Positions 17,077-25,141 of a stretch of 64,000 bases of DNA are shown here, in pieces (within the stretch, counting starts at the first letter, position 1; each line of letters begins with the position of its first letter). The DNA lies in the NCBI GenBank assembly GCA_035567895.1, contig DATMPC010000049.1, positions 62,001-126,000 on the forward strand, written 5' to 3'. The position numbers and the translations under genes were made by a program. The notes beneath the pieces are model-generated. The model was not told where the DNA came from, searched no databases, and saw only the letters and a program-made list of their open reading frames with translations. This DNA is from Terriglobales bacterium. GTDB lineage: Bacteria; Acidobacteriota; Terriglobia; Terriglobales; Acidobacteriaceae.

Positions 17077-19569
17077 TCACATCAGTGACTGCGGATCCAC
17101 ATCGACGATGATGCTCGTTCGCGGCACGTCCTCGGCAATTGCATTCGTAATTAGTGAGCGTAAGGTTCCGTTGAGCTTCTCGCGGCTGGCAGACTTCAGG
17201 ATGAAATGGTAGCGATAATCGCGCTTCAGGCGCGAGAGTGGAGCAGCGGCCGGGCCCATCACGCGGACGCCTTCCATGCGCGTGCCCTCTACCCAGCGAT
17301 GTACGATGCCTGCATAGCGCATTGCATGATCAAGCTTATCGCTGCGAAGCAAAACATTAGCCACGCTAGTGAACGGCGGATAGTGCATCCATTTTCGGTA
17401 GCGAAGCTCCTGCTCGTAGAAGCCGAGATAGTCGTGCAATGCGGCGTAACGAATCGCGTAGTGCTCGGGGAAGTAGGTCTGGAGGACGACTTTACCCGGG
17501 CTCTCACCTCGTCCGGCCCTGCCAGCTACTTGCGTTAGCAATTGAAACGTCCGCTCAGCGGCGCGGAAGTCCGGAAGCCCGAGAGCGAAGTCGGCTCCGA
17601 CTACGCCGACAAGAGTGACGCCATGAATGTCGTGTCCCTTGGCGATCATTTGCGTGCCCACTAGAAGGTCGAGTTCACCGGCGTGCAGCTGGTTCAGGAC
17701 GCGTTCGAAGTCGTGTCGGGTGCGAACTGTGTCACGATCAAGCCTTCCGATCCGAGCGCTCGGGAATGCCTCCTGCAAGGCTTCTTCGATCTTTTCGGAG
17801 CCGGCGCCAAGAAAGTAAAGGTGCTCGGCTGAACACTTAGGACAGATCTTCGGAACCGCAGCACGATAGCCGCAGTAGTGGCACTCCAGTCGCTGCCCCG
17901 CAGGCACTCGCCGCGCAAGTAATGCGAGGGATATTACGCCTTTGTGATGAGTCAGGGAAACGGCACAGTTGATGCACTGGAGCGTCTCGCCGCAAGAACG
18001 GCAGAGCACCACAGCCGAGTATCCACGCCGGTTCAGCAGAATGATGACCTGCTCGCGGGCCTCCAACCGCTCGCGAACTTCTTCGACTAGCTTTCGTGAG
18101 AAAAACTTCTCCTCGCCCATTTGTTGGAACTCAAGGCGCATGTCGAGGACTTCCACTTCGGGAAGCGGGCGTTGTTGAACGCGTTCGCGCAACTCGATGA
18201 GCCTGTATCGTCCTTGCCGCGCATTGTGATAGGTCTCGAGCGCAGGAGTAGCGGACGCTAGCACAACCGCAGCTGCCGAAAGTTTGCCGCGCATGATGGC
18301 GACATCGCGTCCGTTGTAGCGGGGCGTTTCTTCCTGCTTATAGGAGGAGTCATGCTCCTCGTCGACGACAACAAGGGCGAGGTCTTTTACCGGGGCGAAG
18401 ACCGCCGAACGTGTCCCCACTACAATGCGGGCATCGCCGCGATGAATGCGGTGCCATTGTTCCGCCCGCTCGTCATTTGTAAGGCCAGAATGCAGAATCG
18501 CAACCTGGTCTCCGAATATACGATGCAGGTTGGCAGCCGCGGCAGGCGTGAGTCCTATTTCGGGAACGAGGAGAATCGCGGAGCGTCCCTGGGCAAGGAC
18601 GGATTGCATGGCAGTCAGGTAGACTGCGGTTTTTCCCGACCCGGTGACTCCATGCAGCAGGCTGACCGAGAAGCGTCGCTCCTCGACGCTGGCTTCGATC
18701 GCGTCCAGCGCGCGAGTTTGAGCGGGACTGAGATGCTCGCGTGCATAATGTGCGGAGGATGCCGGCAAAGTCGTGACCCGAAATTCGGCCGGCCTCTCCT
18801 CGATCTTGACCAGTCCGCGACGGACGAGAGTACCGAGAGTTGTCCGCGGAACGTCAAGACCATTCAGCTCTTCGACCGTTACTGTGCCTGCAGATGCTGC
18901 CAACCTACTTAGCAGCGCTTCCTGATTCGGATTCAGCTTGCGTCCTGAACCTTCCTGTGCTGATGGCAGGACAAGTTGCGCGATCTTCACCGTTCGCCGG
19001 GCATCGCGTGTCGAAGTTATGTCCTCACGAACAATCCAGCGTTTGGACTGCAGTCCACGTAGGACCTCGCGAGTCGCTCCAGCAGCGCTGCGTAACGCGT
19101 TCTCCCTCGCGCTGTCGATTTGTGACAAGTAGTCGAGTACCTGGTATTCGACCATCTGATCGGCTATTGGCTTTTTCGAGCGACCCGAGTTACCGCTTTG
19201 TGCAGAGTCGTAGAGCGCATTTCGTCCAGCCTCAGTGATGCTGTATCTCCAGTCGCGCTTCACTTCAGCCTGCAACGGCAACATCGCGCGCAGGACTTCA
19301 CCGATCGGTGCGATGTAGTAATTCGAGATCCATTCCGCAAGTTGCATGAGCGGAGGATCAATCAGTGGTTCGGCGTCGAGGACCGAATGAACCGTCTTAG
19401 CCTCAACGCCCGGCGGCTGATCGTGTAATGCCGTCACGACGCCCGGCAGTCGGGATGTACGGAAGGGAACCAGCACACGGCCGCCGACCACAGGTGTCTG
19501 CCCGTTCACGCGATAGGTGAAGGTCATCTCCAGAGGTACCGGCAAGGCTACATCGCAAAAATCAGGCAT
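17077..19569 (-). CDS. priA: Primosomal replication-restart helicase PriA
   Basis: An 830-residue 3'-5' helicase that reloads the replisome at stalled forks. Domains in order are an N-terminal 3'-DNA-binding domain, a winged helix, helicase lobe 1 with Walker A GVTGSGKTAVYL and a DEEH box in VVDEEHDSSYKQEE, the zinc-binding insert (CRSCGETLQCINC, LECHYCGYR, ICPKCS; eight cysteines) and helicase lobe 2 with QVAGRAGRGESPGKV. All key motifs are intact and the length is normal for the family. Confidence 0.96.
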   Translation of the reverse strand: MPDFCDVALPVPLEMTFTYRVNGQTPVVGGRVLVPFRTSRLPGVVTALHDQPPGVEAKTVHSVLDAEPLIDPPLMQLAEWISNYYIAPIGEVLRAMLPLQAEVKRDWRYSITEAGRNALYDSAQSGNSGRSKKPIADQMVEYQVLDYLSQIDSARENALRSAAGATREVLRGLQSKRWIVREDITSTRDARRTVKIAQLVLPSAQEGSGRKLNPNQEALLSRLAASAGTVTVEELNGLDVPRTTLGTLVRRGLVKIEERPAEFRVTTLPASSAHYAREHLSPAQTRALDAIEASVEERRFSVSLLHGVTGSGKTAVYLTAMQSVLAQGRSAILLVPEIGLTPAAAANLHRIFGDQVAILHSGLTNDERAEQWHRIHRGDARIVVGTRSAVFAPVKDLALVVVDEEHDSSYKQEETPRYNGRDVAIMRGKLSAAAVVLASATPALETYHNARQGRYRLIELRERVQQRPLPEVEVLDMRLEFQQMGEEKFFSRKLVEEVRERLEAREQVIILLNRRGYSAVVLCRSCGETLQCINCAVSLTHHKGVISLALLARRVPAGQRLECHYCGYRAAVPKICPKCSAEHLYFLGAGSEKIEEALQEAFPSARIGRLDRDTVRTRHDFERVLNQLHAGELDLLVGTQMIAKGHDIHGVTLVGVVGADFALGLPDFRAAERTFQLLTQVAGRAGRGESPGKVVLQTYFPEHYAIRYAALHDYLGFYEQELRYRKWMHYPPFTSVANVLLRSDKLDHAMRYAGIVHRWVEGTRMEGVRVMGPAAAPLSRLKRDYRYHFILKSASREKLNGTLRSLITNAIAEDVPRTSIIVDVDPQSLM

Positions 19570-19627
19570 CGGGTAAGAGCTACTGTAAACCTATGTTGGT
19601 GTTGTGAGCGAAGAACAACGGCAAAGG

Positions 19628-19836
19628 CAACTACTCACGCAGATGAACGCAGATTGACGGATTCACGCAGATTTTTTTTGCGGATTACTTCAAAGGAGCG
19701 CGGTATGTTCCCACTCTTGTGCCCTGTGCTGAACTGTCGCTCGAAGCGAACAGCGAAATCCACCAACGAGCTTTTTGCTCAGCCCTCATCCATCTGCGTG
19801 AATCCATAAATCTGTGTTCATCTGCGTGAGTAGTTG
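19628..19836. repeat. Imperfect 44-nt inverted repeat
   Basis: Arms 19628-19671 and 19793-19836 are reverse complements with about four mismatches; the shared core is ACTCACGCAGATGAACGC. The 121 bases between hold no convincing gene. The element lies between the priA start and the deacetylase gene, so it may separate two divergent promoters. The flanks of the 328-base gap show nothing else. Confidence 0.8.
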
Positions 19837-19897
19837 CGTTTGGTTCTAGGCGCGCGCTTGAAATGCGAAAGCTACAATAGCCTCCGGAAGTCCACTC

Positions 19898-20899
19898 ATG
19901 CGTCTCCCGTTCCGCCTTGTCTACAGCAAGGATTACTACCTCCCGATTGGTGCCCACGTCTTTCCGGCACAAAAGTACCGGATGATTCACGACCGTCTGC
20001 TCGAAACCGGGGAAGCTGACGACAGCGACTTTATCGAGCCGGCTCCTGCCTCTGACGATGATGTTCGCCTGGTACACGGCGCCGGGTATGTAGACCGCCT
20101 GCTGCACGGAGAGTTGAGTTCCTACGAAGAGATGCAGATGGAGTTGCCGTACTCACCGCAATTGGTAAAGGCGTTCTGGCTGGCTGCCGGCGGTTCCATT
20201 CTCGCGGCTGAGACGGCTCTTGCCGAAGGTGTTGGCGTAAACATCGGCGGCGGATTTCACCATGCGTATCCCGATCACGGCGAGGGCTTTTGCATGATTC
20301 ATGACGTCGCCGTCGCCATCCGCAAAATGCAGAAACTCGGCCGAATTCGGCGTGCCATGACGGTTGACTGCGATGTGCACCACGGCAATGGCACCGCCGC
20401 GATCTTTCCGCCAAAAACTCAGAAGGCGAAGCCGCTGCCCAGCCTTTCTGCGGCCAAAGTAAAGGCCCAGGTCAGCACGACCACTTCGGTGGCGGACGAA
20501 GACGAGGTCTTCACCATCTCGCTGCATCAGCAGAACAACTACCCGGCCTATAAGCCACCCTCTTCGATTGATGTGAACCTGCCCGATGGGACCAGCGACT
20601 CGGAGTATCTCGCCTGGCTCGATCAATCGTTGAGCTCCGGATTACGTCAGTTCTCGCCCGACCTGCTCTGCTACGTAGCTGGAGCCGATCCGTACCGCGA
20701 GGACCAGCTTGGCGGGCTAGCCCTTACGATTGAAGGGCTGAAGCAAAGGGATGAGTTAGTCTTTAAGGTGGCTGAGGCCCGGGGTATCCCGGTGATGGTT
20801 ACGTACGCTGGAGGATACGCGCGCAACGTGCAGGACACAGTCACAATCCACGTGAATACAATTCTCGCCGCAAAGGCAATCTGGGGAAAAGAAGCATGA
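19898..20899 (+). CDS. Histone-deacetylase-family zinc hydrolase
   Basis: A 333-residue member of the arginase/deacetylase fold group that includes acetoin-utilisation AcuC, acetylpolyamine amidohydrolases and HDACs. The active site is visible: GGGFHHAYPDHGEGFCMIHD (the paired general-base His), DCDVHHGNGTAAIF (zinc Asp and His) and GADPYREDQLGG (second zinc Asp). About 28 Lys/Ser/Thr-rich residues (starting PPKTQKAKPLPS) are inserted between the zinc loop and FTISLHQ. It overlaps the next gene by four bases (ATGA), so a selenoprotein-like partner is translationally coupled to it. The true substrate is unknown. Confidence 0.9.
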   Translation: MRLPFRLVYSKDYYLPIGAHVFPAQKYRMIHDRLLETGEADDSDFIEPAPASDDDVRLVHGAGYVDRLLHGELSSYEEMQMELPYSPQLVKAFWLAAGGSILAAETALAEGVGVNIGGGFHHAYPDHGEGFCMIHDVAVAIRKMQKLGRIRRAMTVDCDVHHGNGTAAIFPPKTQKAKPLPSLSAAKVKAQVSTTTSVADEDEVFTISLHQQNNYPAYKPPSSIDVNLPDGTSDSEYLAWLDQSLSSGLRQFSPDLLCYVAGADPYREDQLGGLALTIEGLKQRDELVFKVAEARGIPVMVTYAGGYARNVQDTVTIHVNTILAAKAIWGKEA

Positions 20900-21111
20900 T
20901 TGAAGTACGACGCTGCCTGTTCTGATTTGACCTGCGCCGCGCGGCCGTGAGCCTGCGCAAAGCAGCAGCCGAAAAAGGAATCGAAGTGAAGGTGCGTTCA
21001 GGTCCGCCTGGGCAGCTCCAGATCTTCCGCGATGGAGCCAAGTTATTCGACTACAAAGAAACAGGCGACCTTCCTGAAACGGGAAAGCTTCTGCAGTTAA
21101 TAGTCACGTAG
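20896..21111 (+). CDS. Probable SelW/Rdx-family selenoprotein (in-frame TGA = Sec)
   Basis: Reading ATG 20896 to TAG 21111 gives 71 residues if the TGA at 20923-20925 is decoded as selenocysteine. The N-terminus is then MIEVRRCLFU, a CxxU motif (Cys7, Sec10) at the place of the CxxC/CxxU redox motif of the SelT/SelW/SelH (Rdx) family. The rest also fits this thioredoxin-like fold: a helix from DLRRAAVSLRKAA, then GQLQIFRDGAKLFDYKETG and DLPETGKLLQLIV. Codon choice after the TGA matches neighbouring genes. The start overlaps the deacetylase stop (ATGA). If TGA is a true stop the gene would be a nine-codon stub. No selenium machinery lies in this window. Confidence 0.8.
20939..20958 (+). promoter_or_regulatory. 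Candidate bacterial SECIS hairpin
   Basis: A GC-rich stem-loop begins 13 bases after the TGA. GCGC (20939-20942) pairs with GCGC (20955-20958), GGC (20943-20945) pairs with GCC (20951-20953), U20954 is bulged, and the five-base loop CGUGA contains a GU dinucleotide. Bacterial SECIS elements lie just downstream of the Sec codon, have a GU in the apical loop and often a bulged U; the loop G here is 22 bases past the TGA. It supports SelB-dependent read-through. Confidence 0.6.
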
Positions 21112-21123
21112 CCGAAAACGAGT

Positions 21124-21146
21124 GCGCCGGGCGAGGCGCCCGGCGC
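21124..21146. terminator. Strong GC hairpin between convergent genes
   Basis: A perfect 10-bp stem, 21124-21133 with 21137-21146 (GCGCCGGGCG), around a three-base loop. It sits between the end of the selenoprotein-like gene and the end of the convergent small secreted protein gene. There is no T-run, so it may be a bidirectional Rho-independent-like or RNA-protective structure. Confidence 0.6.
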
Positions 21147-21156
21147 TCCAGAGTAC

Positions 21157-21456
21157 TCAGTGATGATCGTCATGATCGTGATCATGATCATGGCGATACG
21201 TCCAATAGGTTCGTTGTTCCTTCTTCTTCAGCTTCCCGTAATCACGATATTCGCGGCCATTGTGGGTTCGAGAGTACCAATCGCGATATGTTCGATCCTC
21301 ATCACCGTTCCAATTGTGGTAATCGTGGCGATAAGGATCGTAAACCCGATGATCCTTGTCGTGATCGCGATCGTCAGGGCGTGCGTACATTGCAACAGGC
21401 GCGATAAGGACGCCTGCTAAGAGCAGCGAGCTAGCATTACGAAGCAACCGTGTCAT
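21157..21456 (-). CDS. Small secreted His/Asp/Tyr-rich protein
   Basis: A 99-residue protein with a clear signal peptide (residues 1-26, LLRNASSLLLAGVLIAPVAMYA). The mature part is extremely rich in Asp, His, Arg and Tyr and ends in alternating HDHDHDHDDHH. The His/Asp tail could bind divalent metal in the periplasm; this is inference. I do not recognise a named family. The opposite strand of the tail yields a spurious hydrophobic open frame. Confidence 0.75.
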   Translation of the reverse strand: MTRLLRNASSLLLAGVLIAPVAMYARPDDRDHDKDHRVYDPYRHDYHNWNGDEDRTYRDWYSRTHNGREYRDYGKLKKKEQRTYWTYRHDHDHDHDDHH

Positions 21457-21607
21457 GAATCCTCCGTGCGTTCAAACATCTGCTGTGTAGACCATGATGT
21501 GATGCGTGGCGCTCGGAGAGATTCATCTGGCGGGTGCAACTCTTAAACTTTCTTAACATATGGAATTAAGATTCTTTCCTCGTGAGCTACCGGGAATCAG
21601 CAAACCG

Positions 21608-22060
21608 TTAGAGTAGTTCGTTTAGAACCAGAGTCTCGAAGGATTTCACCCGTTGGAAGACGTCGTTATTCGTAATCAGCCCAGTAGCTCTGCTTTGAAC
21701 CGCAGCCGCTGCCAGGATTGCGTCGGGCGTTTTCAGGCGATGAAGAGCTCGAATTCTAGCAGCGAGATCCGCAACTTCGAGCGTCGTGGCAATCCATTCC
21801 AGCTTCGGATAAGTTGACAACAAACTCGAGAAGGCATCCGCGCGTTTTTTGTCGACTTCACGATAAGGCTGAACCAGCAGTTCAGTCATCGTAAGCGTCG
21901 ACGTAAGAGCTTGATTGCCGCTCTGCTCCAGCCAAAGGAACGCTTGATCGGTGAACGTGACGTATTTCGGGTGTTCTTCCAACTGATATATGAATACGCT
22001 GGTATCGAGTGCTATGCGATGATGGCGATTAAGAAATGAACGCAGACGATCTAATCCCAA
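21608..22060 (-). CDS. PIN-domain ribonuclease toxin (VapC type)
   Basis: A 150-residue PIN-domain protein. The acidic metal-binding positions are visible as LDTSVFIYQLE near residue 18, the mid-protein Glu in MTELLVQPY, KTPDAILAAAA (Asp) and the C-terminal LITNND. It is expected to cleave RNA and to be held inactive by the upstream antitoxin. The start region overlaps the antitoxin gene by ten bases, a standard toxin-antitoxin arrangement. Confidence 0.9.
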   Translation of the reverse strand: MGLDRLRSFLNRHHRIALDTSVFIYQLEEHPKYVTFTDQAFLWLEQSGNQALTSTLTMTELLVQPYREVDKKRADAFSSLLSTYPKLEWIATTLEVADLAARIRALHRLKTPDAILAAAAVQSRATGLITNNDVFQRVKSFETLVLNELL

Positions 22061-22272
22061 TCGTCGCGCTCCTTCTCAAGATAGTCGCTCGGGTAGACTC
22101 CTCGACCGAGACCGCGAATCGCCTTGCGGTACGACTTAGGTTTGCGCAACACCAAAACTCGGTCACTGCGCACAACGACCAGAATTTTGTCTCCTGGCTT
22201 GAGCCCCAAAGCTTCACGAGCCTCGCGAGGAATCACAATCTGATTTTTTGCTGAAAGTGTCGCTTCCGCCAT
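22051..22272 (-). CDS. AbrB/MazE-type antitoxin
   Basis: A 73-residue protein starting MAEATLSAKNQIVIPREARE, the swapped-hairpin (SpoVT/AbrB) DNA-binding domain, followed by LGLKPGDKILVVV. The C-terminal half (about residues 50-73, basic then DYLEKERDDWD) should bind and block the PIN toxin. The pair probably represses its own promoter upstream of 22272. Confidence 0.9.
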   Translation of the reverse strand: MAEATLSAKNQIVIPREAREALGLKPGDKILVVVRSDRVLVLRKPKSYRKAIRGLGRGVYPSDYLEKERDDWD

Positions 22273-22380
22273 GCTTTACATTATAACAAGAAGTAAAGCG
22301 GCCCTCCTCCGGTGCAGCCAAACGGTTAGCAAGCGAAATGTTCGACAAATTCGAGAGCGTTTAGAATTAGGTCTTGTCCT

Positions 22381-23739
22381 ATGTTTGAGAATCTCTCCGA
22401 AAAACTTCAACGAACCTTTAAGAACCTGCGCGGGCAGGGGCGCCTTACTGATGAGAACATGGAGGAGGCGCTGCGCGAGATTCGCCTGGCGCTGCTTGAG
22501 GCCGACGTTAACTTCAAAGTCGTCAAGGAGTTGATTGACCACATTCGCGAGAAGGCCGTCGGGTCGGAGGTAATGCTGCAGATTTCGCCGACCGAGCAAG
22601 TAGTCAAGATCGTTCACGACGAGCTGGTCGCGATCCTGGGCAAGGACACGGCCAAGATCAAGTTTGCATCGCAGCCGCCCACCGTTGTCCTCATGGCCGG
22701 CTTGCAGGGCTCGGGCAAAACCACTTCTTCGGGAAAGCTGGCGCAGTGGTTCAAAAAGGGTGGACACCGCCCCATGCTGGTGTCGGTAGACGTGTACCGT
22801 CCGGCCGCCCGTGAGCAGTTGAGGGTTGTCGCTAACGCGATCGGCGCGAATATCTATGAAGGCAAGGTTGACGGCGAGGCGTCCACCGCTGTGGTCGAGC
22901 GCCTGGCGAAGGAAGCTCGTCGCGAGGCGCAGAACTCAGGCTGCGATGTACTCATTGTCGATACCGCCGGTCGTCTACACATCGACGATGAACTGATGAA
23001 CGAAATGCAGCTTCTGAAGAAGCTTCTGACTCCGCAGGAGATCCTGTTCGTCGCCGACGCGATGACCGGACAAGACGCGGTGAACTCCGCAAACGAGTTT
23101 CACAAGAAGCTCAGCTTGACGGGCGTAATCCTCACAAAGATGGATGGCGATGCCCGTGGTGGCGCGGCGCTCTCGATCCGTAACGTCACCGGACAGCCGA
23201 TCAAGTTCCTGGGTGTTGGTGAAAAGTACGACGCGCTCGAGCCCTTCCATCCGGATCGCATTGCTGGCCGCATTCTTGGCATGGGCGACATTCTGTCGCT
23301 GGTCGAGAAAGCACAGGAGAAGCTGGACACGAAGAAATCCGAAGAGTTCGCTAAGAAGGCGCTCAGCGGCGATGGCTTCTCTCTTGAGGATTTTCGCGAG
23401 CAGCTGCGGCAGATCAAGAAGCTAGGCTCGCTGCAGAGCATCGTCAAGATGCTGCCCAGTGTTGGTCCCTTCGCCGGAATTCAGGGAATGGCCGATAAGG
23501 TCGACGACAAAGAGTTGAATCGCGTGGAAGCCATCATCAACTCGATGACGCCGTATGAACGCGACCATCACGAAGCGATCAACGGCAGTCGCCGCAAACG
23601 TATTGCCCGCGGCTCTGGCACCACGGTCCAGGAAGTGAATCAATTGCTGAAGCAGTACGCCATGATGAAGAAGCAGTTCAAGAGTCTGAGCAAAGGTGGC
23701 GGATTCTCGCGGAGGCTCGCGGGAATGCGCTTCCGATGA
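22381..23739 (+). CDS. ffh: Signal recognition particle GTPase Ffh
   Basis: Targets nascent membrane proteins to FtsY and SecYEG. The 452-residue protein has the N domain (MFENLSEKLQRTFKNLRG), the G domain with G1 GLQGSGKTTSSGKLA, DVYRPAAREQL, G3 VDTAGRLHIDDELM, G4 TKMDGDARGGAAL and a Met-rich M domain from about residue 300 (GSLQSIVKMLP, GSRRKRIARGSGTTVQEVN). It heads the ffh-rpsP-khpA-rimM-trmD-rplS-rnhB cluster. Confidence 0.97.
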   Translation: MFENLSEKLQRTFKNLRGQGRLTDENMEEALREIRLALLEADVNFKVVKELIDHIREKAVGSEVMLQISPTEQVVKIVHDELVAILGKDTAKIKFASQPPTVVLMAGLQGSGKTTSSGKLAQWFKKGGHRPMLVSVDVYRPAAREQLRVVANAIGANIYEGKVDGEASTAVVERLAKEARREAQNSGCDVLIVDTAGRLHIDDELMNEMQLLKKLLTPQEILFVADAMTGQDAVNSANEFHKKLSLTGVILTKMDGDARGGAALSIRNVTGQPIKFLGVGEKYDALEPFHPDRIAGRILGMGDILSLVEKAQEKLDTKKSEEFAKKALSGDGFSLEDFREQLRQIKKLGSLQSIVKMLPSVGPFAGIQGMADKVDDKELNRVEAIINSMTPYERDHHEAINGSRRKRIARGSGTTVQEVNQLLKQYAMMKKQFKSLSKGGGFSRRLAGMRFR

Positions 23740-23748
23740 GAACTTTTC

Positions 23749-23775
23749 ACCACGGAGACACGGAGTCACGGAGAA
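23749..23775. repeat. CACGGAG dispersed repeat unit
   Basis: A 27-base unit of ACCACGGAGACACGGAG type lies 9 bases after ffh. It matches the arms of the inverted repeat at 45964-46105 and a shorter reverse copy at 13566-13582. Confidence 0.75.
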
Positions 23776-23837
23776 CGGCCCAAACCAAAGGCGTCCAAGA
23801 TACATCTGCGTCGGCGTTTTAGTTCATCAACAGCATC

Positions 23838-24242
23838 GTGAGTGCGGATCCAATCAACGACGAGCGAACCTTCGACGATGCAGCCCTCAAGCATTGGGAG
23901 CTACTCGGGATCGAGCTTCGGCAGGACGTTGACAAGTTCAACCGTGACCAGGGAGGCTCGGCCGCTTTTAACCAGGCGGGCTCGACCGAATACGCGGTCA
24001 GCAGCCCCGATTCAGGTCTCGAGGTCCGAATCGCAGCCGACACCGAGAACCACATCATCCGCTATGAATTTGTTCGGATGAACGACAACAGTGCTGGAGC
24101 CCCTGAAGGCGGCATCCTGTCTATGCGTGCAGGGCGAGACGGGGTGGAGTTCTTCTCGGCGGACGAACCAGTAACGCCGTCCGAGGCCCGAAGCTTGCTT
24201 TTGGACCCAGTTCTCAATCCACCGGGCTCAAAAGCTGCCTGA
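23838..24242 (+). CDS. Hypothetical protein between ffh and rpsP
   Basis: A 134-residue acidic, soluble protein starting with GTG (VSADPINDERTFDD). No membrane segment, cysteine or catalytic motif is visible. The centre (GLEVRIAADTENHIIRYEFVR) looks like beta strands. Its frame is well maintained with the codon usage of its neighbours, and it sits in the normally tight ffh-rpsP interval. I do not recognise the family, and its function is unknown. Confidence 0.7.
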   Translation: MSADPINDERTFDDAALKHWELLGIELRQDVDKFNRDQGGSAAFNQAGSTEYAVSSPDSGLEVRIAADTENHIIRYEFVRMNDNSAGAPEGGILSMRAGRDGVEFFSADEPVTPSEARSLLLDPVLNPPGSKAA

Positions 24243-24381
24243 CTTAACGTACCGCTCCGCAGGTTACTCTAAACTTGTAACTTTTCCTGAAGATACGCCA
24301 TAATCAATAGTCCGGCTGCACCACTGTCCGAATTACGGACAGGCATTCCCGCAGCCTAAGCAGGAAAGGAAATAAACGTCA

Positions 24382-24636
24382 GTGTTAATGATTCGTCTAG
24401 CGCGCGTTGGTGCGCGCAAGCAGCCCTATTACCGTGTAGTCGTGATCGACAAAGAACGCGCTCGCAACGGACGCGCGCTGGAAGTAGTCGGTCTGTACAA
24501 TCCGCGAACCAGCCCCGCGACGGTGGATTTGAAGCGCGAACGCATCGATCACTGGGTTTCAAAGGGCGCTCAGGTGTCTGAAAGAGTGGGGAAACTGATG
24601 TCGAAGGCCACCGCTCCGGCGGTAACCGCGGCCTAA
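24382..24636 (+). CDS. rpsP: Ribosomal protein S16
   Basis: An 84-residue 30S subunit protein. It starts MLMIRLARVGARKQPYYRVVV and continues to VVGLYNPRTSPATVDL and RIDHWVSKGAQVSERVGKL, all standard for S16. The GTG at 24382 gives the family-like start; ATG at 24388 is possible. AGGAAAGG lies upstream at 24362. Confidence 0.96.
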   Translation: MLMIRLARVGARKQPYYRVVVIDKERARNGRALEVVGLYNPRTSPATVDLKRERIDHWVSKGAQVSERVGKLMSKATAPAVTAA

Positions 24637-24712
24637 GGTACGCAATCGTAACGCGCAGTCATTCGGTTGAACAGAAAGCTGGGCTAGTCCCCCGACTCCT
24701 AATCATGCTGCG

Positions 24713-24780
24713 ACTCGCTAAGTTTAGCGGGTGCGGGGGGTTGTACTTCCAGGTGAAAGTCGGGTGGCCCGAGGCCGCCC
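24713..24780 (+). other. Structured leader before khpA
   Basis: Two hairpins lie in the 159-base gap between rpsP and khpA. One has arms CGCTAA and TTAGCG at 24716-24729. The other is GGGTGGC at 24762-24768 with GCCGCCC at 24774-24780, just before the start. They could tune expression of the downstream gene, but I cannot name a known motif. Confidence 0.35.
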
Positions 24781-24795
24781 ATATGGGAGTCGATT

Positions 24796-25095
24796 ATGCC
24801 GACTGAGCAGGGCGGAGACGTGCGAGCGCTTGTGTTGGATATTGCGAAGGCTCTGGTCGATGAGCCCGAATTGGTTACCGTTGAGGCTATCGAGGGCCCG
24901 GAAAGCACTGTGCTGGAGCTTCGGGTAGCCCAACGTGATCTCGGCAAAGTAATTGGCAAGCAGGGGCGCACGGCACGCTCCCTGCGAACCATTATCGGTG
25001 CGGCGAGTATGAAACTGCACAAGCGCCATAGCCTCGAGATTATCGAGGACGGTCTCCCGGGTAGCGCGCAGCCGGGACTGGCCAGCGGAGCTTAA
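24796..25095 (+). CDS. khpA: KH-domain RNA-binding protein KhpA
   Basis: A 99-residue single-KH protein. The GxxG loop is GKQG in LGKVIGKQGRTARSLRTI, preceded by LELRVAQRDLGKVI. In other bacteria KhpA partners with KhpB/Jag in RNA binding and cell-division control. Its position between rpsP and rimM is conserved widely. Confidence 0.93.
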   Translation: MPTEQGGDVRALVLDIAKALVDEPELVTVEAIEGPESTVLELRVAQRDLGKVIGKQGRTARSLRTIIGAASMKLHKRHSLEIIEDGLPGSAQPGLASGA

Positions 25096-25141
25096 GCCGA
25101 TAGGGAAGGGTTCATTGCCGGGCGAAAATTCCGTGATCGTT

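Noticed and set aside
21160-21420. Hydrophobic 86-codon plus-strand frame resembling a membrane protein
   Set aside because: It is the complement of the His/Asp-rich gene, where GAT and CAT codons read backwards as Ile, Val and Met.
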